Shown in pieces: positions 27,446 through 36,168 of a stretch of DNA of 37,907 bases (position 1 is the stretch's first letter; each line of letters begins with the position of its first letter). The notes under the pieces were generated by a model. The model saw nothing but the letters and a program-made list of their open reading frames with translations. It ran no database searches and was not told where the DNA came from. Source of the stretch: an uncultured Lachnospiraceae bacterium (lineage in GTDB: Bacteria; Bacillota; Clostridia; Lachnospirales; Lachnospiraceae); NCBI GenBank assembly GCA_947594855.1, contig CANQEL010000021.1:1-37907 (forward strand). Direction: 5' to 3'. A program made the translations under genes and the position numbers.

Positions 27446-28830
27446 AAAGTCATTTTTCCTTCAAAATATTTGGTAAGCTCTTCTATCTTTATTCTCTCCT
27501 GTGCCATACTGTCACGATCCCTTACAGTAACGCAGCCGTCTTCTTCAGAATCAAAATCATATGTTACACAGAAAGGCGTACCAATCTCATCCTGTCTGCG
27601 GTAACGCTTACCAATATTGCCCCTGTCATCAAATTCACAGTTATACTTTTTGGACAATTCATTATATATCTTCTGTGCCGGTTCAGAAAGTTTCTTCGAC
27701 AAAGGCAGAACCCCGACTTTAACAGGTGCAATTGCGGGATGGAAATGAAGTACCGTACGTACATCTCCTTCACCTATCTCCTCCTCGTCATAAGCGCTGC
27801 ACAAAAACGCAAGAGTTACCCTGTCCGCGCCAAGCGACGGTTCTATTACATATGGAATATATTTTTCTTTCTTCTCATCATCAAAATAACTCATATCTTC
27901 ATGAGATACATTCTGGTGCTGGGTAAGGTCATAATCAGTTCTGTCTGCAATACCCCAGAGTTCTCCCCATCCGAATGGGAAAAGGAATTCTATATCAGTA
28001 GTTGCATTACTGTAAAAAGAAAGTTCTTCCTTATCATGGTCACGGCATCTCATTTCATCCTCTTTGATACCCAGGGCCTTAAGCCAGTCAATACAGAACT
28101 GTTTCCAGTAAGCAAACCATTCAAGGTCAGTGCCCGGCTCACAGAAAAATTCAAGCTCCATCTGCTCAAATTCCCTTGTTCTGAAAGTAAAGTTGCCCGG
28201 TGTAATCTCATTACGGAAAGATTTACCTATCTGTCCTATACCAAAAGGAATCTTCTTTCTTGAAGTCCTCTGTACGTTTTTAAAATTAACAAATATTCCC
28301 TGAGCAGTTTCAGGACGCAGATATACAGTATTTTTCGCATCTTCCGTAACACCCTGGAATGTCTTAAACATAAGGTTAAATTCACGTATATCCGTAAAAT
28401 CATGTTTACCGCATGAAGGGCATTTTATATTATTATCATCTATGTATTTTTTCATATCCTCATGCGACCATGAATCAACAGTACCTTCTATTGTAATGCC
28501 GTTAGCTTTCATATAATCTTCAATAAGCTGGTCAGCCCTGAATCTTTCATGACATTCCCTGCAGTCCATAAGCGGGTCTGAAAAACCGCCCAGGTGTCCT
28601 GATGCAATCCATGTCTGCGGGTTCATAAGAATAGCGCAGTCAACGCCTACATTATATTGCGACTCGCGTATAAACCTGCTCCACCATGCGTTCTTTACAT
28701 TATTTTTAAGCTCAACTCCGAGATTACCATAATCCCATGTATTTGCCAGTCCTCCATATATCTCTGAGCCCGGATATATAAATCCTCTTGCTTTTGCCAG
28801 GGCAACTATTTTCTCCATTGTCTTTTCCAT
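27442..28830 (-). CDS. glyQS: Glycyl-tRNA synthetase, single-chain class II type
   Basis: This 462-residue class II synthetase charges tRNA-Gly; it is the homodimeric form found in many Gram-positives, archaea and eukaryotes. Signatures include [20 protein letters not shown] at the N-terminus, [14 protein letters not shown], two zinc-type Cys pairs (CRECHERF and CPSCGKHDF), motif 2 [20 protein letters not shown] with [10 protein letters not shown], and motif 3 with [14 protein letters not shown]. The C-terminal anticodon-binding domain starts near [14 protein letters not shown] chose the ATG at 28830 because AGGAAG lies six bases upstream; a start 12 codons earlier has no site. Its promoter overlaps the recO stop. 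The leader is only about 40 bases, so no T-box is present. Confidence 0.97.
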   Translation of the reverse strand: MEKTMEKIVALAKARGFIYPGSEIYGGLANTWDYGNLGVELKNNVKNAWWSRFIRESQYNVGVDCAILMNPQTWIASGHLGGFSDPLMDCRECHERFRADQLIEDYMKANGITIEGTVDSWSHEDMKKYIDDNNIKCPSCGKHDFTDIREFNLMFKTFQGVTEDAKNTVYLRPETAQGIFVNFKNVQRTSRKKIPFGIGQIGKSFRNEITPGNFTFRTREFEQMELEFFCEPGTDLEWFAYWKQFCIDWLKALGIKEDEMRCRDHDKEELSFYSNATTDIEFLFPFGWGELWGIADRTDYDLTQHQNVSHEDMSYFDDEKKEKYIPYVIEPSLGADRVTLAFLCSAYDEEEIGEGDVRTVLHFHPAIAPVKVGVLPLSKKLSEPAQKIYNELSKKYNCEFDDRGNIGKRYRRQDEIGTPFCVTYDFDSEEDGCVTVRDRDSMAQERIKIEELTKYFEGKMTF

Positions 28831-28877
28831 ACCTGACTTCCTTCCTTTCGTTATTCGTTGTGACATATTTGTTCTAT

Positions 28878-28906
28878 ATTGTACTATTGCATAATCAGAT
28901 TTTCAA
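28878..28906 (-). promoter_or_regulatory. Promoter for glyQS overlapping the recO stop
   Basis: Minus-strand TTGAAA (28906-28901) and TACAAT (28883-28878) are 17 bases apart. The -35 box sits on the recO stop codon, so glyQS can be expressed apart from the era-recO transcript. Confidence 0.7.
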
Positions 28907-29649
28907 GTTTTTATTATATTTTCCTCTATAAAATGCAGTGAATTAAAATCATACCGCCTGTATGTTTCCAGATATCTGTCGGTTATGTCTTTAAGCTGTG
29001 CAAATACCTCATCAGATACTTTAAATGAAAACAATCTGTCAAGCGGGGCCGCGGCAATATATCTGAGCGTATGCAGTACCGACGGCAACATTCTGTCTGA
29101 ATTATCATCGTGACCTGCACAATCCTCACAGAACGTACACTGTCCGCTTACAGAAAAATGGGTTACGTTTTCATTTCCGCACTTTCTACATTTAAATACA
29201 TCCGGCATCTCCCCATTAATCAGCAGCAGCCTCCACTCATATATGTAACGTATAAGCCTGTCTTCTACTGCATCCGACATAAGAGCCTGAAATGAACGGT
29301 ACAGGAGCAGAAGTATATCGCTCGCATCAAGATTTTCCCTTGTATAATATCCGGCAAGCTCACACATATAGGAAGCATAATAGTACTTATCAAGACTTTT
29401 CCTTACAAAATCAAAATGTTTTGAAACATCAGCCCTGGTAACTGTATATGAATCCCTCCCCGGATAAATAAAAAACTCACCAAATGTAAAGGGCTGTGTG
29501 GCAGATACAAGAGGATTTTTAGGTTTTACAGCCCCTCTTGCAAATGCCGCTATTTTTCCCTTTTCCCTGGTGAGCAGAACTATTCTCCTGTCAGTTTCAC
29601 CTATGTTTTGTGATGATATTACCATACCCATAACAGTTTCCGCCGTCAT
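28903..29649 (-). CDS. recO: DNA repair protein RecO
   Basis: RecO anneals single strands and helps load RecA in the RecFOR pathway. The 248-residue protein has an N-terminal OB fold with GMVISSQNIGETDRRIVLLT and KGKIAAFARGAVKPKNPL, a helical middle, and a zinc module with CRKCG and CTFCEDC pairs. The order era, yqzL-like, recO, glyQS is the usual Gram-positive arrangement. A short AGG lies five bases before ATG, with GAGGGG further upstream. It follows the yqzL-like gene by 29 bases. Confidence 0.95.
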   Translation of the reverse strand: MTAETVMGMVISSQNIGETDRRIVLLTREKGKIAAFARGAVKPKNPLVSATQPFTFGEFFIYPGRDSYTVTRADVSKHFDFVRKSLDKYYYASYMCELAGYYTRENLDASDILLLLYRSFQALMSDAVEDRLIRYIYEWRLLLINGEMPDVFKCRKCGNENVTHFSVSGQCTFCEDCAGHDDNSDRMLPSVLHTLRYIAAAPLDRLFSFKVSDEVFAQLKDITDRYLETYRRYDFNSLHFIEENIIKT

Positions 29650-29678
29650 ATAGTCCTAAACCCCTCATTCCGGTAAAG

Positions 29679-29855
29679 TTAATAGATTTGAATACTATCG
29701 TCATAGCCGGGCAGAATTATCTCCGGCTTATCTTCAATAACATCTCCGATTACAGCATCTTCCAGTGAATCCTCCGTTGTACACGCATATTCCAGATAAT
29801 CTTCAACCTTCCCCGATTTTTCAAATCTTTTCCAAAATATATCGTTCCTCATCAT
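29679..29855 (-). CDS. YqzL-like small protein of unknown function
   Basis: This is a 58-residue acidic protein. The core DIFWKRFEKSGKVEDYLEY resembles Bacillus YqzL (pattern F/W-x-K-x-F-x-x-[ST]-G-x-x-x-x-Y-L), which lies at the same place between era and recO. I start it at the ATG at 29855, six bases after AAGGGAG. A longer reading frame reaches back into era from a TTG at 29957, but that start lacks a ribosome site and the added residues do not resemble the family. No function is established. A second ATG follows immediately and could also serve. Confidence 0.7.
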   Translation of the reverse strand: MMRNDIFWKRFEKSGKVEDYLEYACTTEDSLEDAVIGDVIEDKPEIILPGYDDSIQIY

Positions 29856-29934
29856 ACATATCTCCCTTACATTAGTAGTCACAAACTGTGCTTCTAATAA
29901 TAGGATTTCCGTCTGTATGAGTTGATATTCAATA

Positions 29935-30837
29935 TTAATCCAATTTATTATATCCAAAATTATTCAGCATAAAATCGCTGTCGCGCCAGTCCTTTTTCAC
30001 CTTAACCCAGATTTTAAGATTAGCCTGTATTCCAAGCATTGCCTCAATATCCTTTCTGGCATCAGTACCAATTGTTTTGAGCATACTTCCTTTGTTTCCG
30101 ATAATTATCCTTTTATGTGATTCTCTTTCACATATAAGAACTGCATCTATATCCATAATTTCCCTGTCTTTACGTTTGCTCATTCTTTCAATCGATACTG
30201 CAATTCCATGGGGAATTTCATCACTAAGATTCCTAAGCGCCTTTTCTCTTATAATCTCAGCAGCTATCTGTCTTTCAGGCTGATCCGTAATAGTATCCGC
30301 ATCATAATACATGGGTCCGTAATCCAGATACTTAAATATCTCAGGTATAAGACTTTCCGTATTCTCTCCCTTAAGGGCGGAAAGAGGAATTATAGCTGCA
30401 AAATCATATATATCCTTATACGCATCTATAAACCTTAGTATCTCTTCTTTTTTCACTTTATCAATCTTATTTATTACAAGTATAACCGGTGTGCCGGCTT
30501 TCTGCAGAAGCCCGGCAATATACCTGTCTCCTGCGCCTATGTAATCTGACGCCTCAACAAGCCATAGTATTACGTCTACATCTCTTAATGTATTCTGTGC
30601 GACATTTACCATATATTCGCCTAACTTATTTTTCGCCTTATGTATTCCCGGAGTATCCAGGAATATTATCTGTCCCTCATCTCCGGTATATACCGTCTGT
30701 ATTCTGTTTCTTGTAGTCTGCGGCCTGTTTGAAGTAATCGCAATCTTCTGTCCTATCAGCCTGTTCATCAGTGTAGATTTACCTACATTAGGCCGGCCTA
30801 TAAGAGCGGCAAAACCGGATTTAAATTTATCGTTCAT
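29935..30837 (-). CDS. era: GTPase Era
   Basis: Era is an essential GTPase that binds the 3' end of 16S rRNA and helps assemble the 30S subunit. The 300-residue protein has G1 GRPNVGKSTLMNRL, G2-region RPQTTRNRI, G3 DTPGIHKAKN, G4 NKIDKVK and G5-like PLSALKG. The C-terminal KH domain has HKRIIIGNKGSMLKTIG. GGAGG lies ten bases before ATG. It begins 23 bases after the M16C peptidase stop and is followed by the yqzL-like gene and recO, so all are probably in one operon. Confidence 0.98.
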   Translation of the reverse strand: MNDKFKSGFAALIGRPNVGKSTLMNRLIGQKIAITSNRPQTTRNRIQTVYTGDEGQIIFLDTPGIHKAKNKLGEYMVNVAQNTLRDVDVILWLVEASDYIGAGDRYIAGLLQKAGTPVILVINKIDKVKKEEILRFIDAYKDIYDFAAIIPLSALKGENTESLIPEIFKYLDYGPMYYDADTITDQPERQIAAEIIREKALRNLSDEIPHGIAVSIERMSKRKDREIMDIDAVLICERESHKRIIIGNKGSMLKTIGTDARKDIEAMLGIQANLKIWVKVKKDWRDSDFMLNNFGYNKLD

Positions 30838-30860
30838 ATAATTTATTCCTCCACAATAAT

Positions 30861-33797
30861 TTATATAAGATCTTCCGTATAATCAAATAAGTCCTCATTT
30901 TTTTCAATCGCAGCTGCACTGCCCACAACGCATATATTATTATTATCCAGAACAGCCTGAACAATTTCTGCAGTTTCTCTTATACTTTCCTGACTTGCAG
31001 ATAATACTTCATCTCTTTCCTTCTGGCGGTCCTCATCAGTAATTCCGCGCATATACCTGATATACGCGCCTTCTCCTTTCATGGCAGGAGTCGAAGGCAT
31101 ATCAAGCATACTAATGGTTCCAAGTATATAGCCCGTCATTTCACGTTCATCCGCCTTAAAATTCCATAGATATTCCGGCAGTCCCATAAATACTTCATTG
31201 GTTTCTGAAAGATTAGGGTCCCTGTACGATACAAAATAACCGTTTCCACCATACAGGAAATTACACATTATTCCATAAGCTCCGCCCTGAACCCTTATTT
31301 TATTCCAGAGATATCCATATGACAGCAGCGTTTTTAACACCTTTAACGCTCCGGAATATTGATATCCTTTTTTAACAAAATTACCTGTCCTTGCGACGTA
31401 CTGAACTTTTCCGGAAGTTTTAAGGCCTTCATTAATATGCGCCTCTGAATTATCTGTAATGTTAAGTGGAATGATATCGCAGATATTCCTTCCCTGACAT
31501 GAATACATATTGAATTTTTTAAATTCTTTTTCAAAACATAAATATCCTTCTTCAGACGCAGTTACACTGATAAAAAGTTTATCTTTCCTGAAAATATTGT
31601 CCCTTAATATTTCAAATATATCAATAAGCCTGTCTGCACATTCATCAAAATGATTATATATACCGTCTATAAACCTGTACAGGCCCACCGTTCCTGTTCT
31701 GCCCTGAATATATCCCGACTTAGAAGCATAAGAAAGCCCGCGTTCTACAGCAGTATTGTTACCTGAGGACTCCATAATTCCCCTCAATTCAGAACGTTCT
31801 TCCTGTATAATTTCTTTAAGCCTTTTTTTATCATTAAGCACTGCTTTACCTAAAATTTCACCGACCAGCGAAAATGTATCCTCAAGCTCCTGATAAAGAC
31901 ATGAAAAGCTAATCTCGCATACAAAACTGTACTTATCCGCATTTTCCTTTTCAGCAAATACATTCTTTCCAACGTTTATTCCACCGGTATGAAGATTGAT
32001 TTCATTGGCAAGCGACATATAATCATATTTTTCCGTATCAACATATGCAAGTATACCCGAAAGTAATGTTATATACTGCGCATATTCCTCATAATCGCTT
32101 ATATCAAATGACATAATAACATAAGCTATACCATTAGTATTTATATTATTAAACAACACAGGCACAGAACCTATATTTTTTTCCCTGCTGTCAATCTTTC
32201 TTATATTTTTATCAATATCATCTATTGCAAGCATAGGTATTACTGAAAGCTGTTCTGGAGTATCGGCAGTCTCCTGATATTCATTAAGCTTCTTTGTAGT
32301 ATTCACAATGTCCTTAATCTCTTCGTCCGTCAGCTTCTTTTTATACTCTGCAAGTTTTCTGCATGTCTCCGCTTCAATCCGTCTGTTCATACCTACTTCA
32401 GGAAGTATGCTTACAACTGCACAATGTGTATTATCAAGAATGTAATCTTTAATAAGTTGCTCAAAATATCCCGTATCCACTTCATTTTTCAATCTGTCAT
32501 ACACGTCAAGTAAAAGCACCTGTGAAAACGCGTCGTCATCATCATACAGCCAGCTCTGCATACAGGTAAGGCCATACATAAGCCCCTTCGGAAATCTTCC
32601 ATAGTCTGCTTCCCTGTACCTGAATTCATATATTGCTATTGCCGCGCGCAGCGACTGCTTATCAATTCCATTATTTACAAGCTCTGTAAGCGTATCCCGT
32701 ATTATTTTTACGAACTCGTCGTTTCTGCTTTCATCAGCCTCTTTTGCAATTATACTGAATACAGGCTGATACAATTCGCCGTCAAATACACATGATATAT
32801 CCTCTGCAATGCCTGCATCAAGAAGCGCCTGTTTAACAGGAGCGCCCGGAACCATAACAAGAGCATACATAAGAATCTGAAACGCAGTCTGATACATTAC
32901 ATTAAGCGAAGTATCTATAACGCAGTTATAACTGAGATATGATTTATCATTATCACTCTGCGCCGAATATTTTTCGGACACAAATCTTATACTGTCAAAC
33001 GGTTTTTGAACTGATATTGCGGAATCAACACAAAGTTTGTCAAATTTACACAGATAATTCGCATCAAGCCATAATAGCCTTTCCTCCATATCAACATCAC
33101 CATACAGATAAATATAACTGTTAGAGGGATGATAATATTTTCTGTGAAAATCCAAAAACTGTTCATAAGTAAGTTCCGGAATATAATCAGGTTCTCCGCC
33201 CGAATCATAATTATATGTTGTATCAGGAAACAATGCTTTCTGCACACATCTTCCCAAAAGCTGGTCCGGCGATGAATATACTCCCCTCATTTCGTTATAC
33301 ACAACGCCGTTTATCGTAACAGGGGAATTCTCAGATTCCATTTCATAGTGCCAGCCCTCCTGCATAAATATTTCCTTTACTCCATATATTCTTGGGAAAA
33401 ATACCGCATCCATATATACGCTCATAAGATTGGCAAAATCGGCTGCATTACAGCTTGCTACCGGATATACCGTTTTATCACTATAAGTCATTGCATTAAG
33501 AAATGTATTTAACGAACCTTTTACCAATTCCACAAACGGGTCTTTCACCGGATATTTTTCAGAACCGCACAGTACAGAGTGTTCTATAATATGCGCTACT
33601 CCGGTAGAATCATTAACCGGCGTCCTGAACCCTATATAAAACACCTTATTATTATCATCATTTTTTATAAGCGATATCCTTGCGCCGCTTTTTTTGTGTT
33701 TCAAAAGATAACCTTCACTGTTAATATCTTTAAGCTCCTCAGCTTTTATAATATCATACACTGCCAGACATTCTTCAGATAATTTAAATATACTCAT
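30861..33797 (-). CDS. M16C-family zinc metallopeptidase (PreP-like)
   Basis: This 978-residue M16C peptidase resembles presequence protease (PreP) and clostridial relatives, which degrade small unfolded peptides inside a clam-shell chamber. The inverted zinc motif H-x-x-E-H is present (His69, Glu72, His73 in GVAHIIEHSVLCGSEKYPV), and the third ligand is probably Glu169 in VVYNEMRGVYSSP. The central M16C-associated region and the inactive C-terminal M16 half with RVQGGAYGIMCNF and FVSYRDPNLSETNEVF are intact. There is no signal peptide, so it acts in the cytoplasm. AAAGGAT precedes ATG by seven bases. It appears to lead the era-recO operon from the promoter at 33837-33865. Confidence 0.95.
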   Translation of the reverse strand: MSIFKLSEECLAVYDIIKAEELKDINSEGYLLKHKKSGARISLIKNDDNNKVFYIGFRTPVNDSTGVAHIIEHSVLCGSEKYPVKDPFVELVKGSLNTFLNAMTYSDKTVYPVASCNAADFANLMSVYMDAVFFPRIYGVKEIFMQEGWHYEMESENSPVTINGVVYNEMRGVYSSPDQLLGRCVQKALFPDTTYNYDSGGEPDYIPELTYEQFLDFHRKYYHPSNSYIYLYGDVDMEERLLWLDANYLCKFDKLCVDSAISVQKPFDSIRFVSEKYSAQSDNDKSYLSYNCVIDTSLNVMYQTAFQILMYALVMVPGAPVKQALLDAGIAEDISCVFDGELYQPVFSIIAKEADESRNDEFVKIIRDTLTELVNNGIDKQSLRAAIAIYEFRYREADYGRFPKGLMYGLTCMQSWLYDDDDAFSQVLLLDVYDRLKNEVDTGYFEQLIKDYILDNTHCAVVSILPEVGMNRRIEAETCRKLAEYKKKLTDEEIKDIVNTTKKLNEYQETADTPEQLSVIPMLAIDDIDKNIRKIDSREKNIGSVPVLFNNINTNGIAYVIMSFDISDYEEYAQYITLLSGILAYVDTEKYDYMSLANEINLHTGGINVGKNVFAEKENADKYSFVCEISFSCLYQELEDTFSLVGEILGKAVLNDKKRLKEIIQEERSELRGIMESSGNNTAVERGLSYASKSGYIQGRTGTVGLYRFIDGIYNHFDECADRLIDIFEILRDNIFRKDKLFISVTASEEGYLCFEKEFKKFNMYSCQGRNICDIIPLNITDNSEAHINEGLKTSGKVQYVARTGNFVKKGYQYSGALKVLKTLLSYGYLWNKIRVQGGAYGIMCNFLYGGNGYFVSYRDPNLSETNEVFMGLPEYLWNFKADEREMTGYILGTISMLDMPSTPAMKGEGAYIRYMRGITDEDRQKERDEVLSASQESIRETAEIVQAVLDNNNICVVGSAAAIEKNEDLFDYTEDLI

Positions 33798-33836
33798 ATT
33801 GTAAATCCTTTCCAGACATTAATTTTTATATCTACC

Positions 33837-33865
33837 ATTATATAGTTTCCCTTGAAAAAAGAAAA
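33837..33865 (-). promoter_or_regulatory. Likely promoter for the M16C peptidase / era / recO operon
   Basis: A perfect TATAAT (33842-33837, minus strand) lies 40 bases before the peptidase start. The -35 box at 17-base spacing is poor (TTTTCT), so the call rests mainly on the -10 box. Confidence 0.5.
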
Positions 33866-33880
33866 GTATTATTAAAAGGT

Positions 33881-33909
33881 TTGACAAAAATTATTTTATG
33901 TGATAAAGT
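33881..33909 (+). promoter_or_regulatory. Promoter for the cold-shock gene
   Basis: A consensus TTGACA (33881-33886) and TAAAGT (33904-33909) are 17 bases apart. The leader of about 40 bases before ATG contains AGGAGG. It is shorter than the long thermosensing leader of E. coli cspA. Confidence 0.75.
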
Positions 33910-33952
33910 TTCTATGTTGTATTAATTTTTTATTATTTAGGAGGCTAGCTAA

Positions 33953-34150
33953 ATGATTGGAACAGTAAAATGGTTTAATGCGAAAAAAGGTTTTGGTTTC
34001 ATCTCTGACGAAGAAGGAAATGACGTATTCGTACATTTTTCAGCTTTACAGATGGACGGCTTCAAAGTATTAGACGAAGGCGACAAGGTTGAATTCGAAG
34101 TTATCAACGGAGAAAAGGGACCTCAGGCAGCAAATGTAGTTAAGTTATAA
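33953..34150 (+). CDS. Cold-shock domain protein (CspA/CspB family)
   Basis: This 65-residue single OB-fold protein binds single-stranded RNA and DNA and is typically an RNA chaperone. RNP1 (KGFGFIS) and RNP2 (DVFVHFS) motifs are present, and the start [18 protein letters not shown] is canonical. The start follows AGGAGG by eight or nine bases. It has its own promoter and a strong terminator (34242-34274), so it is monocistronic. Whether it is cold-induced cannot be told from the sequence. Confidence 0.97.
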   Translation: MIGTVKWFNAKKGFGFISDEEGNDVFVHFSALQMDGFKVLDEGDKVEFEVINGEKGPQAANVVKL

Positions 34151-34241
34151 TCCCCGCATGAATCCATTTTAATTTTTATTGATAGATTTACTCATAATAA
34201 AAGTTAAAGGTAATAATGTCTTTAGTGGTTGTAACAAATTT

Positions 34242-34274
34242 AACTGTCACACAAATATGTGTGACAGTTTTTTT
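34242..34274 (+). terminator. Intrinsic terminator after the cold-shock gene
   Basis: Perfect 11-bp arms AACTGTCACAC and GTGTGACAGTT flank a six-base loop and are followed by TTTTT. It sits about 90 bases after the csp stop and just past the convergent MocR-type gene's end, so it may act for csp and shield that gene. Its core CTGTCACA recurs in the hairpin on the other side of the regulator gene. Nothing else is seen in 34151-34241. Confidence 0.85.
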
Positions 34275-34316
34275 ATGGTATGGATATTTATAACTTTGTC
34301 GTATCCCTGAACTTCT

Positions 34317-35726
34317 CTACTCTGATACCTTAAGTGACGCCTTGTGCCAACTGTTTAAAACTTCATACAGTTTCAGTGCCGCAGCGTTTATATCTTCCCT
34401 GTCTAACGACAGATATCCTATAAGCACATATTCGCCTTCCTCATACAAGACTATTCCTTTCTTTTCCGCATACTCCGTAAGACTCATATTTTTTCTGCGT
34501 CTTGCCGGTTTTATTGCAATATATCCTCCTGCCGGCTGTCCCACAATCTTTATATAGCCCTCATCTTCAAGCTTCTCAAGATACTTTAATATAATATCAA
34601 ATTTTTCCTCATTTGTATGAAGCAGTTTTCTTATATGCTTCCGCATATAGCCAATATCAATGTATCTTGCAAGCGTTCTTTGATGCAGCACCGGAACTGC
34701 GGTTCTATATCCGTCATAAATCTCCATAAAGATTCTAATAAAATTTTTCGGCAGTACCATATATGCAAGCCTTATATTTGGCGACAGTATCCTTGATACG
34801 GAACTGACATATATAACTCTTTCACTGTCCATTGACTGCATTGAGGGGAACCTGCTTTTGCCATATGTAAACTCGCTGTCACAGTCATTTTCTATTATAA
34901 ATGCCCCGTTTTTTTCGGCATAATCTATATATTCTTTACGGGTATCATAATCCATTGTATACCCCAGAGGGTACTGGTGCGACGGCGATACATAAATTAT
35001 ATTTTTAATACAGTCGTCAGTAAATGCACATACCTTATATCCCTTACTGATAAAAACATTTTTTATATGACCTTCACATTCAGGGTCACAGCATGCCTTT
35101 TTCTCTTCTGAACCGGCAAAAGATTTGCAGCCGCCACATTCTGTTTCCAGATACTTATTAATAACATTTACAATCATATTAATTGCATACAGAGTACCGC
35201 TGCATATCACGACCTGTTCCGCGCTGCATTTCACATTTCTGGTCATAAAAATATAATCCGCTATGCTTTTTCTCAGACCAATATCCCCACGGCAGTCTTT
35301 ATATCCGTTAAAATTGTATTCCTCTTCATACAGCGATTCGTCCAGACACTTTTTCCATTTTTTCCATTCAAACTCACTGCTGTTTACACTTTCAAACGAA
35401 AAATCATATAGCAGCTTTTTTTCATTCTTATCAGATGTATTATAAACAATACCGGCGTCTGAATCCGTATGTATATTTATACCGTATTTTTCCATGTTTT
35501 CAACAAAATATCCAGAACCCCTTTTAGCTCTTATATACCCTTCCGCCAAAAGCTGTTTATATGCAAGGTCAACAGTATTTTTTGACACTCCCAGCATATA
35601 TGCAAGTTCCCTTATCGGCACAAGCGCCTGTCCCTCGCTCATTTTACCGGATACTATATCTTCCCTGACTTTGTTATACACCTGTTCATACAACGGTATT
35701 TTAAGTGTCCTGTCAATAATTATCAT
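34317..35726 (-). CDS. MocR/PdxR-type regulator (GntR HTH plus aminotransferase-like domain) lacking the PLP lysine
   Basis: The protein has 469 residues. The N-terminal GntR winged helix (about 8-78) has PLYEQVYNKVREDIVSGK, LVPIRELAYMLGVSKNTVDLAYKQL and EGYIRAKRGSGYFV. A class-I aminotransferase-like domain follows, with YVSPSHQYPLG and IIENDCDSEFTYG. At the site where relatives have S-x-S-K (the lysine that binds pyridoxal phosphate), this protein has SVSRILSPNIR with Arg312 (codon AGG). Residues 197-217 form a five-Cys insertion-like stretch (C197, C200, C212, C213, C217). It may therefore not form a PLP aldimine and may sense something else; that is inference. GGAGG precedes ATG by seven bases. 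I saw no convincing promoter, so it may be read from the upstream tRNA operon or be controlled by the palindrome at 35756-35785. Confidence 0.9.
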   Translation of the reverse strand: MIIIDRTLKIPLYEQVYNKVREDIVSGKMSEGQALVPIRELAYMLGVSKNTVDLAYKQLLAEGYIRAKRGSGYFVENMEKYGINIHTDSDAGIVYNTSDKNEKKLLYDFSFESVNSSEFEWKKWKKCLDESLYEEEYNFNGYKDCRGDIGLRKSIADYIFMTRNVKCSAEQVVICSGTLYAINMIVNVINKYLETECGGCKSFAGSEEKKACCDPECEGHIKNVFISKGYKVCAFTDDCIKNIIYVSPSHQYPLGYTMDYDTRKEYIDYAEKNGAFIIENDCDSEFTYGKSRFPSMQSMDSERVIYVSSVSRILSPNIRLAYMVLPKNFIRIFMEIYDGYRTAVPVLHQRTLARYIDIGYMRKHIRKLLHTNEEKFDIILKYLEKLEDEGYIKIVGQPAGGYIAIKPARRRKNMSLTEYAEKKGIVLYEEGEYVLIGYLSLDREDINAAALKLYEVLNSWHKASLKVSE

Positions 35727-35746
35727 ACGAATTCCTCCGCGCTGCT

Positions 35747-35785
35747 AATAAAAATACTGCCACACTAATAAATTAATGTGACAGT
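35747..35785 (-). terminator. Hairpin after the tRNA operon, likely terminator
   Basis: On the minus strand ACTGTCACATTAAT pairs with ATTAGTGTGGCAGT (one G-T wobble and a bulge), followed by ATTTTTATT. It sits 11 bases after tRNA-Asp and 30 bases before the MocR-type gene. Because it also resembles the csp terminator core and lies just upstream of a regulator gene, it could double as an operator. Confidence 0.7.
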
Positions 35786-35795
35786 CTCTTTGATA

Positions 35796-35869
35796 CGACC
35801 CAGAGGGGGCTCGAACCCCTGACCTCCGCCGTGACAGGGCGGCGCTCTAACCAACTGAGCCACTGGGCC
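35796..35869 (-). tRNA. tRNA-Asp (GTC)
   Basis: A full cloverleaf folds by eye: acceptor GGCCCAG/CTGGGTC, D-arm GCTCAGTTGGTTAGAGC, anticodon stem CCGCC/GGCGG with loop CTGTCAC (anticodon GTC), and T-arm with GGTTCGAGCC. Discriminator G73 fits Asp. CCA is not encoded. It is the third tRNA of the operon. Confidence 0.97.
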
Positions 35870-35880
35870 TGAATATAGAA

Positions 35881-35954
35881 TGGACCATCAGGGACTTGAA
35901 CCCCGGACCGACCGGTTATGAGCCGGTTGCTCTAACCAACTGAGCTAATGGTCC
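35881..35954 (-). tRNA. tRNA with CAT anticodon (elongator Met or Ile2)
   Basis: Acceptor GGACCAT/ATGGTCC, anticodon stem ACCGG/CCGGT with loop CTCATAA, T-arm GGTTCAAGT, discriminator A. The anticodon CAT could be elongator Met or lysidine-modified Ile2. C4-G69 and C5-G68 are the pairs that the E. coli lysidine synthetase TilS favours in Ile2, so Ile2 is slightly preferred. It is not an initiator, as the GGG/CCC anticodon stem is absent. Confidence 0.9.
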
Positions 35955-35968
35955 ATATAATTACACAA

Positions 35969-36041
35969 AGCCGACAAACGGACTTGAACCGTTAACCTGC
36001 TGATTACAAATCAGCTGCTCTGCCAATTGAGCCATGTCGGC
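35969..36041 (-). tRNA. tRNA-Thr (TGT)
   Basis: Acceptor GCCGACA/TGTCGGC, D-arm GCTCAATTGGCAGAGC, anticodon stem CTGAT/ATCAG with loop TTGTA giving TGT, T-arm with GGTTCAAGT, discriminator T. It is the first tRNA after the promoter at 36067-36095. Confidence 0.96.
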
Positions 36042-36066
36042 AAACCCTTAATTCACAACAAAAGTT

Positions 36067-36095
36067 ATGATATCATAATTCAGATACTTTGACAA
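36067..36095 (-). promoter_or_regulatory. Promoter for the Thr-CAT-Asp tRNA operon
   Basis: Minus-strand TTGTCA (36095-36090) and TATCAT (36072-36067) are 17 bases apart, about 25 bases before tRNA-Thr. Confidence 0.75.
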
Positions 36096-36168
36096 GCACT
36101 TTTTTATAAATTTCTCAAATTATTATATATTCCAAAAATCTTTGCGTATTCTTTAATATTTTAATAGA

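Noticed and set aside
28831-28902. T-box riboswitch before glyQS
   Set aside because: A promoter lies within this gap and the leader is only about 40 bases, too short for a T-box, and no AGGGTGG-like motif or terminator is present.
29856-29957. N-terminal extension of the yqzL-like protein into era
   Set aside because: It needs a TTG start without a ribosome site and adds residues unlike the family.
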